NCBI GenBank assembly: GCA_003510345.1
Contig: DOMW01000258.1
Location: 838-8,840 of the forward strand
Reading direction: 5' to 3'
DNA from: Clostridiales bacterium
GTDB lineage: Bacteria; Bacillota; Clostridia; Christensenellales; Christensenellaceae
DNA length: 8,003 nucleotides
In this document: positions 1-5,394 of the stretch, piece by piece
Layout: each line of letters begins with the position of its first letter
Position numbering within the stretch: position 1 is the stretch's first letter
Notes under the pieces: generated by a model
Seen by the model: the letters and a program-made list of their open reading frames with translations, nothing else
What the model was told of the DNA's origin: nothing
The model's database searches: none
Translations under genes and position numbers: made by a program

Positions 1-5
1 TAGAA

Positions 6-73
6 CCGCAGGTTCTGAACCGCGCAGGCATATAATGCGCCGCAGGTTCCAAAACCACGCACGGATGGGTCGC
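6..73. repeat. Degenerate tandem repeat, period 34 bp, upstream of the first gene
   Basis: The 10-mer CCGCAGGTTC occurs at 6-15 and again at 40-49, exactly 34 bases apart. Each copy is followed by a related stretch (GAACCGCGCAGG at 17-28; AAAACCACGCACGG at 51-64). Weaker relatives continue into the promoter region (AAAACTGGCGCGGG at 82-95; AAAACCGCGCAAGG at 127-140). Small inverted repeats are nested inside (GAACC 3-7 / GGTTC 11-15, and GAACC 17-21 / GGTTC 45-49). No coding frame with a start and ribosome-binding site is seen here. It could be an intergenic repeat, the remains of a terminator of an upstream gene, or a cluster of binding sites; the sequence does not decide. Confidence 0.5.
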
Positions 74-80
74 CACGATT

Positions 81-115
81 TAAAACTGGCGCGGGCCAGC
101 GGGATATGTTATAAT
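81..115 (+). promoter_or_regulatory. Promoter of the N-terminally Met/Gly-rich hydrolase gene
   Basis: A perfect TATAAT lies at 110-115 with an upstream TG at 107-108 (extended -10). No good TTGACA box is found about 17 bases upstream. A second reading is a SigD/FliA-like promoter: TAAA at 81-84, 16 bases, then GGGATAT at 101-107, against the consensus TAAA-N15-CCGATAT. A 5-bp inverted repeat, CTGGC (86-90) / GCCAG (95-99), sits inside. Transcription would begin near 121, leaving a leader of about 38 bases with the ribosome-binding site at 143-151. Which sigma factor is used is inference. Confidence 0.5.
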
Positions 116-158
116 AGTACAGATTTAAAACCGCGCAAGGGCGGGAAAGGGAAAAATT

Positions 159-1223
159 ATGCCAATTACTGATCCGGTAAGCAGTGTTTACATGAACAAT
201 ATGTATGTGAACGGGGCAAGCTCGCAGCAAAGCAGTTTTGGCGGGGTATCCGCTGCGGCGAATACAAACGCGCTTGGCACAACAAGCACAACAAATTCGG
301 CGGCCAATACGGGCGCTTTTTCAGAGCTTTTGAATATGATGATGGGGATGGGTACGCTTTCGGGCATCGGTGATTTTTCCGGCACGGGCGGCACTTCCGG
401 TTCTTCGTATACGGACGCGCTGATGGGTATGGGCGGTTCGTCTTCGCTGTTTGGCATGGGCGATATGGGCGGGGGCAACAACATGATGATGATGATGCTC
501 CTGCTTTTGTTGGCGTCGCAGAACAGCAACGGGCAGAACAACAGCCTGCTGAGTATGCTTACAGGAAACACGGCGGCCAATACGAATACGTCTAACACGA
601 TGAACCAAATGCAGCCGGTTTCGGGCTATACGAGCGGCAACGTCGACTATACCGGCATTCCCAAAAACCCGTGGGAGGTGGCGAACGCGGCGCTTACGAA
701 CCTGCCGGGGCAGCGGAGCGCGGCTACATACCGGGCGGTGCTGAATCAATTTGACGTGGAAAACAACCCGCGCTATGCCGTGAACCAAAAGGGCGAAGGT
801 GATACGTACTGTAATATTTATGTGTGGGACGCGACACGCGCCATGGGTGCGGAGATCCCCCACTATATAGACAACACGACGGGCGCGCCCAAATCGTCGG
901 GCGGGGCGTATATTTCCGAGCTTACCGCGAACGAGGTGAACACATGGCTGAACACACACGGCGAAGCGCACGGCTGGCGGAAAGTATCGGCGGAAGAAGC
1001 GCAGTATTACGCCAATCAAGGGATGCCTGCCGTTACGTCGTGGAAGAACCCTTCCGGGCACGGGCATTTGCAGATGGTAAGCCCTTCTACCGACGGGCAG
1101 TACAACGCGGGCCGGGGCGTCGCGGTGGCGCAGGCGGGCAGGCAGCTCAAAAATTACGATTATATCGATACGGTATATGGGAGCAATACGCTTTCTAAGG
1201 TAGAATATTTTGTGCACGTGTAA
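159..1223 (+). CDS. Signal-peptide-less cysteine hydrolase-like protein with Met/Gly-rich N-terminal half, probable peptidoglycan hydrolase
   Basis: 354 aa. The ATG has a clear ribosome-binding site, GGGAAAGGG at 143-151, 7 bases upstream. Residues 1-165 are low complexity, rich in Ser, Asn, Gly, Ala and Met, with no Sec signal peptide. Residues 109-118 are five Met then five Leu, too short for a normal membrane span. Residues about 170-345 form a compact domain: TYCN (Cys218) followed by a conserved-looking VWDATRAMGAEIPHY helix, WKNPSGHGHLQMV (His303 in a GH-hydrophobic strand) and VAVAQAG (321-327). A Cys-Asn helix plus a GH[LV]xMV strand is the usual layout of CHAP/NlpC-P60-like cysteine peptidases and amidases, so cleavage of wall peptide bonds is the likely role; exact family membership is inference. 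It lies directly before fliD. Lack of a signal peptide suggests export by the flagellar type III apparatus, or intracellular action. It has its own promoter and a possible terminator, so it is probably monocistronic. Confidence 0.75.
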   Translation: MPITDPVSSVYMNNMYVNGASSQQSSFGGVSAAANTNALGTTSTTNSAANTGAFSELLNMMMGMGTLSGIGDFSGTGGTSGSSYTDALMGMGGSSSLFGMGDMGGGNNMMMMMLLLLLASQNSNGQNNSLLSMLTGNTAANTNTSNTMNQMQPVSGYTSGNVDYTGIPKNPWEVANAALTNLPGQRSAATYRAVLNQFDVENNPRYAVNQKGEGDTYCNIYVWDATRAMGAEIPHYIDNTTGAPKSSGGAYISELTANEVNTWLNTHGEAHGWRKVSAEEAQYYANQGMPAVTSWKNPSGHGHLQMVSPSTDGQYNAGRGVAVAQAGRQLKNYDYIDTVYGSNTLSKVEYFVHV

Positions 1224-1246
1224 CGTGTAACGGACGGCGGAATAGT

Positions 1247-1296
1247 ACCCGCATAAAGGCGAAAAGTACGGGCGGTCATAAAATAATGCGGGTTTT
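1247..1296 (+). terminator. Possible terminator after the hydrolase gene
   Basis: A perfect 8-bp inverted repeat, ACCCGCAT (1247-1254) and ATGCGGGT (1286-1293), is followed by TTT. The loop is long (31 bases) and the T run short, so termination would be weak or need the loop to fold further. It lies between the hydrolase stop codon and the fliD promoter, where a terminator would be expected. Confidence 0.35.
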
Positions 1297-1308
1297 ACAA
1301 AAAATGGT

Positions 1309-1340
1309 TAAGTCCGGGCTTGTTTTGACGATAGTATAAT
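1309..1340 (+). promoter_or_regulatory. SigD/FliA-like promoter of fliD
   Basis: TAAG at 1309-1312, 15 bases, then ACGATAG at 1328-1334, close to the SigD consensus TAAA-N15-CCGATAT and at the right spacing. A TATAAT at 1335-1340 overlaps immediately downstream but has no -35 box at a normal distance. Control of fliD by the motility sigma factor is common in flagellated bacteria. The leader to the fliD start would be about 55 bases. Confidence 0.55.
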
Positions 1341-1397
1341 ATGTGAAGCGCATGGACGCGACGCGAATAAAGAATATATGAAAAGGATGTGGAAATT

Positions 1398-3743
1398 ATG
1401 GCAGTGAGTCCAATCAGTTCTTATTCGACCACAAGGATCACAGGCCTTGTGTCCGGCATGGACACAGAGGCTTTGATCGAGAAGGCCATGAAGGGCGAAC
1501 AAATGAAGTATGACGTGTTGTTTAAGAACAACACAAAGCTGGAATGGAAGCGGGACGCGTATACAAATATCAACTCTATGCTTCAGACTTTCCGCAATAA
1601 GTATATGAGTGCGTCAAGTTCGAGTAACTTGTTCGCCGCTTCCGCATATAAAGCGTTTAAAATCAACATGTCCGAGAATAAATATGTTGATATCAAGGCA
1701 ACGTCGGGGGCGCAGGCTTCCCGGCACAGCATTACCAGCATAAAGATGGCGGGCTTTGCCGAAGCGGAAGGTACGAAATACAGAAGCCGCACGGTTTCCA
1801 AGCAATCGGAATCGGGCTTAACCAGTTACGCGGTAACGCAAGGCATAGAACTGGACGCCGGGACGGACGCGAACACCAAGCTGACCGAACTGAGAGACGC
1901 GAGCGGCAACCTTGTATTTGAAGACGTAATGAACGACGGCGGCGACGGTATGCTCTCGTTCAGGCTGGGCGACGCGACCTTTACATACGAACTGAACAAC
2001 GCCGACGCGAACATGACGCTGGGCGACCTGATGAGCGACGTTTCTGGCAACGCGGACGCTACGGCGGTCATGTCGCTTGAGACCGGTGCGGGCGGGCCGT
2101 TTATACAGATACAGGGAACCCAAACAGGCGAAGGCGGCGCAAGCGCTTTCCTAAAGGCAGGCACGCTGGACAGCAACAGCGGCGTATTTAGTCAGGCTGG
2201 CGGCGTGTTTGGCACAGTCAGCAACGCGGCTGGCGGCATCTTAGCCACAAACCAGCTTACAAGCAGCACTACACTTGCCGACTGGGCGGCGATGCGGGGC
2301 GATGATTTTGGCTTTGACGCCAGCGGCAACGCCACATTCAAGATAAACGACACAACGATCACGGTTAATGAGAACGATACGGTTGCCGATATGCTGAGCA
2401 AGGTCAACGGCAGCGGCGCAGGCGCAACCATGTCTATGAATTCCGACGGGACGTTTACAATAAGAGGCGACAGCACAGGTTCGTCGCTGAAACTGGAAAA
2501 CGGTACGGGCAATGTGTTTGGCGCTGTTGGCAGCGGCAGTATGTTCTCCGGGATAACGGCGGGATCGCACGCTAATACGGATAATAAGATCGACAGGCAG
2601 ACGGATACGATCGCTTCGGCGGCGCGCAAGATGGGCGTGGGGCTGGATACGGACGCGAGTGGGAATTTCAGTTTTTCGGTGAATGGCAAGACGTTCTCTT
2701 TTGCCACGAATACGACGATCCAAAACATGATCGACACGGTGAATGGCGACAGTGAAGCGAATGTTACGCTTTCGTATAGCCAGATCACAGACTCGTTTGT
2801 CTTTTCCAGCAAGGTCACCGGCGACGCGGCGCAAATTACGCTGGCGAACGAAGGAATTGTGCAGGCGTTTGGCGGCAGGAATTCGTTCTTTGGTATAGCC
2901 GAGGGCACGGTTTCAGGTTCGGACGCGGAGATCACGATCGATGGGGAAACGGTACGGCAGGCAAGCAATTCGTTTGTGCTGGACGGCATGGAGTTTAACC
3001 TGAAATCGAACATGGTGGCCGCGACGGAGGCCGACAAGATCGATTTTTCGGTCAGCCAGGACGTGGACTCGGTCGTGGATAAAGTAAAGACGTTCGTGGA
3101 AGAATACAACACGCTTCTCGATACATTATATGGGATGGTCAACGAAGAGCTAGACTATGATTACGAGCCGCTGACCGAAGAACAGAAAGAAGCGATGTCC
3201 GACGCCGAGATCGAAACGTGGGAAGCAGAGGCGAAAAAGGGCCTGTTGCGCAATGACTCGACTATAAGGAGCATGCTTTCCGAGCTTCGGAGCGCTATGT
3301 TTGAAAAAGTTGGGGATACTGGGCTTTCACCGTTTGACATTGGGTTTAACACAAGCTCGTCTACCGACCAGCCTGGGGCAATGTACCGGATCACGTTTGA
3401 TGAAGCGAAATTCCGTGAAAAGATCCAGGAAAACCCCGACGCGGTGGCGAAGGTGATGGCGGCGGTGTCCACATCGGAAGATACGGCTACAGAACGTGCG
3501 GAATCCGGTTTTATCAGCAGGCTGTTCAACTCTATGACCGGTACGGAAAGCAATATACGGACAAAGAGCTTGGTGCATACCAATGAAGCGATCGACGAAA
3601 ATGAATCGCGGATGGAAGATATGTACGCGCGGATGTATGAGATGCAGGAGCGGTATTACAGGCAGTTCGCGCAGATGGAGACGCTTCTTGCGCAGTATCA
3701 GTCGCAAAGCGATTGGCTGACGCAGCAGCTTTCCCAGTTGTAA
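1398..3743 (+). CDS. fliD: Flagellar hook-associated protein 2, filament cap FliD (HAP2)
   Basis: 781 aa. FliD forms the cap at the tip of the growing filament and helps fold and insert flagellin. The start is ATG 1398 with AAGGATGTGG (1383-1392) upstream; an in-frame GTG at 1389 lies inside that site and is less likely. Residues about 12-110 match the FliD N-terminal region (ITGLVSGMDTEALIEKAMKGE). Residues about 508-765 match the FliD C-terminal region, including PLTEEQKEAMSDAEIETWE then GLLRNDSTIRSMLSELR (615-631), and the protein ends in a Gln-rich coiled coil (about 730-781) expected to be a disordered or helical D0 part. Between them lie three related modules (about 185-252, 311-378, 423-500), each with an F-x-[ILV]-N/G strand, a TxxDM/TIQNMI-like helix and a V[NS]G end, like flagellin/hook IN motifs. 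At 781 aa it is longer than most FliD proteins, owing to these inserts. No signal peptide, as expected for a type III export substrate. Confidence 0.96.
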   Translation: MAVSPISSYSTTRITGLVSGMDTEALIEKAMKGEQMKYDVLFKNNTKLEWKRDAYTNINSMLQTFRNKYMSASSSSNLFAASAYKAFKINMSENKYVDIKATSGAQASRHSITSIKMAGFAEAEGTKYRSRTVSKQSESGLTSYAVTQGIELDAGTDANTKLTELRDASGNLVFEDVMNDGGDGMLSFRLGDATFTYELNNADANMTLGDLMSDVSGNADATAVMSLETGAGGPFIQIQGTQTGEGGASAFLKAGTLDSNSGVFSQAGGVFGTVSNAAGGILATNQLTSSTTLADWAAMRGDDFGFDASGNATFKINDTTITVNENDTVADMLSKVNGSGAGATMSMNSDGTFTIRGDSTGSSLKLENGTGNVFGAVGSGSMFSGITAGSHANTDNKIDRQTDTIASAARKMGVGLDTDASGNFSFSVNGKTFSFATNTTIQNMIDTVNGDSEANVTLSYSQITDSFVFSSKVTGDAAQITLANEGIVQAFGGRNSFFGIAEGTVSGSDAEITIDGETVRQASNSFVLDGMEFNLKSNMVAATEADKIDFSVSQDVDSVVDKVKTFVEEYNTLLDTLYGMVNEELDYDYEPLTEEQKEAMSDAEIETWEAEAKKGLLRNDSTIRSMLSELRSAMFEKVGDTGLSPFDIGFNTSSSTDQPGAMYRITFDEAKFREKIQENPDAVAKVMAAVSTSEDTATERAESGFISRLFNSMTGTESNIRTKSLVHTNEAIDENESRMEDMYARMYEMQERYYRQFAQMETLLAQYQSQSDWLTQQLSQL

Positions 3744-3755
3744 TAAAGGGTTAAA

Positions 3756-3825
3756 CCCTTTGATGGCCAATTTCGCGAGGGTTTAGTGAAAACAGGATTT
3801 TCTCCTTGCTTCGTTGGTCAATAAA
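3756..3825. repeat. Intergenic palindromic repeat, copy 1
   Basis: The first of two related elements in the fliD-fliS gap. It begins CCCTTTGATGGCC and ends GCTTCGTTGGTCAATAAA. The outer ends can pair (TTTGATGGCCAA with TTGGTCAATAAA, with mismatches). Inside is a stem GTGAAAA (3786-3792) / TTTTCTC (3798-3804) with loop CAGGA and one T-T mismatch. Its first six bases also pair with AAAGGG at 3745-3750 just after the fliD stop, giving a 6-bp hairpin with loop TTAAA. That hairpin has no T run, so it is not a standard terminator but may protect the fliD 3' end. Confidence 0.75.
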
Positions 3826-3826
3826 T

Positions 3827-3904
3827 GGTATTATACCGCAGGGCAAACCCTGCCCCCCCGCGCTAAAGTGCGCGCGTTCCGCCCTATGGGCGGGGTATAA
3901 TACC
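3827..3904. repeat. Cluster of three GC-rich hairpins bounded by mirrored GGTATTATACC boxes
   Basis: GGTATTATACC (3827-3837) and its exact reverse complement GGTATAATACC (3894-3904) bound the block; each box is also palindromic about its central base. Between them are three perfect hairpins in a row: GCAGGG/CCCTGC (3838-3853, loop CAAA), CGCGC/GCGCG (3859-3874, loop TAAAGT) and CCGCCC/GGGCGG (3879-3893, loop TAT). The block sits exactly between the two copies of the flanking repeat. There is no reading frame of note. An interspersed REP/BIME-like element is the most natural reading. Confidence 0.75.
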
Positions 3905-3977
3905 CTTTGATGGCCGGCCTTGCTCGGTTATGCGAAAGCAAGACTTTCGCGCAACACTCGCTTCGTTGGCCAATAAA
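3903..3977. repeat. Intergenic palindromic repeat, copy 2
   Basis: The second copy shares both ends with the copy at 3756-3825 (CCCTTTGATGGCC at the left, GCTTCGTTGGCCAATAAA at the right). Its centre has diverged in sequence but keeps the structure: stem GCGAAAG (3932-3938) / CTTTCGC (3944-3950) with loop CAAGA. In copy 1 the loop-closing pair is A-T instead of G-C, a compensating change. An alternative stem CTTGCT (3919-3924) / AGCAAG (3937-3942) competes with this hairpin. The outer arms TTTGATGGCC / GGCCAATAAA pair at nine of ten positions if one G-T pair is counted. Confidence 0.75.
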
Positions 3978-4031
3978 AATATTTAAATTTGGCATTTTAC
4001 TGGAATTTAAGCATCAGACGGAAAGGGGCCA

Positions 4032-4436
4032 ATGACTATGTATGCTACCGCAAATCTGCAAGACCGGTATAAACAGGACTATGTGTCTACTGCAAGCCCT
4101 ATTGATCTTGTGATTATGCTGTACGACGGTTGCGTCAAGCAGATGAAGCTCGCAAAAATTCATCTTGAGGACGGCAACAAGAGCAATTATCTGGAATCGA
4201 TGGAAAAAGCGGAAGACATTATTTTGGAACTCATCAGGAGCTTGAACCTCAAAATAGAAATGTCTAACGACCTGCTTGATTTATATCAGTTTATGGTGAA
4301 CGAACTAGTATCGATTACTTTTTCCGAAGAAATTGAAAGGATCGACCCGATCATAAAGATGATGAGCGAGCTTCGCGAATCGTGGGTGGCGGCAAAAGCC
4401 AGCCTGGGAAGCGCTTACCATACGGAAGACGGGTGA
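4032..4436 (+). CDS. fliS: Flagellin export chaperone FliS
   Basis: 134 aa from ATG 4032; a second ATG at 4038 sits 9 bases after the AAAGGGG site (4022-4028) and may be the true start, while 4032 is only 3 bases from it. FliS binds the C-terminal end of flagellin in the cytoplasm, keeps it from polymerising and delivers it to the flagellar export gate. The family pattern is clear: a short N-terminal part with Y13 (DRYKQDYVSTASP), then IDLVIMLYDGCVKQMKLAK (24-42) and the helices to about residue 120 of the four-helix bundle (YLESMEKAEDIILELIRSLNLKIE, then LLDLYQFMVNELV). Length is normal for FliS. It heads a co-directional run through the lytic transglycosylase gene. No flagellin gene is in the window. 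No clear promoter was found just upstream, so it may be read from fliD through the palindromic gap or from an unrecognised promoter. Confidence 0.95.
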   Translation: MTMYATANLQDRYKQDYVSTASPIDLVIMLYDGCVKQMKLAKIHLEDGNKSNYLESMEKAEDIILELIRSLNLKIEMSNDLLDLYQFMVNELVSITFSEEIERIDPIIKMMSELRESWVAAKASLGSAYHTEDG

Positions 4437-4861
4437 AGCGTGGCAGCGTGACAAAAAGAGAAGAATTGCAAAACGAAAAGGCATCTTTACTTCAGGAGTT
4501 TCTGGCGTCTACCCAGCGGCTCAACGGTTATCTGGAAGAAGAGGAATCGCCTGAGCAGTTGTCTGAAATCCAAAAAGAAATTGAAGAAAGAGACCGCCTG
4601 ATCGAAAAAGTGACGGCGGTCAATTCTGCGCTTACGGAGACAAAAGCCACGGGGGACGAGAAAAAGCACCAGTGGCTGGAACAGCAGCTCCTCACAAAGA
4701 TACAGGAGCTTGAAGAGCGGAATGAAGGAAAAATTGCAGGTTTAATGCAGAATTTTATGGAAAAAGCACGGTCCGCTAAAGATTCCATGCGCGTGATCGA
4801 CGCTTACGCGAAACAAACAACGGGCGAAGAAGTGAGAGGGAATATTGACAAGAAGCGTTAA
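4433..4861 (+). CDS. FliT/FlgN-like flagellar chaperone (small coiled-coil protein)
   Basis: 142 aa from GTG 4433, whose GTGA overlaps the fliS stop codon, suggesting translational coupling; GTG 4448 (137 aa, MTKREELQ) is an alternative. The protein is charged and almost wholly helical: heptad-like stretches at about residues 8-68 (EIQKEIEERDRLIEKVTAVN) and 78-125 (QQLLTKIQELEERNEGKI), then a tail with AYAKQTTGEE and a basic end (IDKKR). No membrane segment or signal peptide. Small helical proteins with an ERD.LI..V..VN/D core and a Y-rich, G..(F/I)DKK tail, placed right after fliS, are typically FliT- or FlgN-like chaperones for FliD or the hook-filament junction proteins. Position supports that, with FliD as the probable client, but the sequence identity is weak by nature and other coiled-coil roles are not excluded. 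Confidence 0.7.
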   Translation: MKRGSVTKREELQNEKASLLQEFLASTQRLNGYLEEEESPEQLSEIQKEIEERDRLIEKVTAVNSALTETKATGDEKKHQWLEQQLLTKIQELEERNEGKIAGLMQNFMEKARSAKDSMRVIDAYAKQTTGEEVRGNIDKKR

Positions 4862-4890
4862 TCGCGATAGAATTTTAGAGAAGTATTGTT

Positions 4891-5343
4891 ATGAAAATAA
4901 GTAGTATTAATAATCTGGCCATAGACCATTTGGCAAAGAGCGGGCTTTCCGAGGCGGAAGGGCTGAAAAACACGGATCTGGTTTTTAAGAGCCAGCTTAC
5001 GAACGAAAAGCAGTCCGCCTATTTGAAGCATGTAAGCGACCTTGTGGCGCAGATACAAAAGCAGGGCAAGCTTTTGTCTGAGCGCGCGGATATGGGCGAA
5101 CTGCAGAAATACCGCGAAATGATCACGAAGCTTATCAACGAGACGGTGAGCAACGGGTTTGTGTTTGAAAAAGAGGGCAGGGTGGGCGCAAACGGCAGAA
5201 GTAAGATATTTGCCATGATCAAAAAAATAAATGACAAGCTGGACGAAATGACGCAGAAGCTGCTGGAATCGGAAAAGGAAAATATCAGTTTGCTGGATGA
5301 TATCGACGACATAAGAGGGCTTCTTGTGGATATGTATTTATAG
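4891..5343 (+). CDS. YaaR/DUF327-family protein
   Basis: 150 aa; ATG 4891 follows AGAGAAG (4877-4883) by 7 bases. The C-terminal two thirds carry the family hallmarks as I recall them: YREMITKLINETVSNGFVFEKE (74-95), GRSKIFAMIKKINDKLDEMTQKLL (102-125) and the closing LLDDIDDIRGLLVDMYL (134-150). The fold should be all helical. Residues 1-40 are variable and have no signal peptide. The biochemical role of the family is not established; Bacillus subtilis YaaR belongs to it. Here it lies 29 bases after the FliT-like gene and 51 bases before cheW, all on one strand, which ties it to flagellar assembly or chemotaxis in this organism. A chaperone-like or regulatory role is possible but only inferred from place and from the helical build. 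Confidence 0.85.
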   Translation: MKISSINNLAIDHLAKSGLSEAEGLKNTDLVFKSQLTNEKQSAYLKHVSDLVAQIQKQGKLLSERADMGELQKYREMITKLINETVSNGFVFEKEGRVGANGRSKIFAMIKKINDKLDEMTQKLLESEKENISLLDDIDDIRGLLVDMYL

Positions 5344-5381
5344 GGAAAAACTGCAATTTGTTTGCAAAAAGGACTATAGGC

Positions 5382-5387
5382 GGAGGG
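5382..5387 (+). promoter_or_regulatory. Ribosome-binding site deciding the cheW start
   Basis: GGAGGG, 7 bases before ATG 5395. It sets the start at this ATG rather than at the in-frame TTG 5389, which would be only one base from the site. Confidence 0.8.
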
Positions 5388-5394
5388 TTTGAGA

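Noticed and set aside
2..172. A frame open from the left edge of the window through the promoter region, which might be the tail of an upstream gene
   Set aside because: It runs through the tandem repeat and the promoter and ribosome-binding site of the next gene, and its product looks random and basic.
321..1217. A 298-codon minus-strand open frame opposite the hydrolase gene
   Set aside because: Its product is unnaturally rich in Arg, His and Val, has no domain or ribosome-binding site, and follows from the GC-biased third positions of the plus-strand gene.
2192..3142. A 316-codon minus-strand open frame opposite fliD (and a 197-codon one in another frame)
   Set aside because: The product is a Ser/Pro/Val-rich string without motifs and lies wholly inside clearly coding fliD.
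3756..3977. CRISPR array or tRNA in the palindromic gap
   Set aside because: There are only two diverged copies with no constant repeat and spacer, and no cloverleaf or tRNA-like loop sequences.
3989..4005. Sigma-54-like TTGGCA ... TGGAA ahead of fliS
   Set aside because: The GG at -24 is present, but the nearly invariant GC at -12 is GA here, so the match is not good enough.
3989..4017. Housekeeping promoter TTGGCA with a -10 about 17 bases downstream, ahead of fliS
   Set aside because: The -35 is good (five of six), but the bases at -10 (CATCAG) match only half of TATAAT.
5350..5372. TGCAA/TTGCA inverted repeat between the YaaR-family gene and cheW as a terminator
   Set aside because: The stem is only 5 bp and is followed by A residues rather than T; the genes look to be read together.
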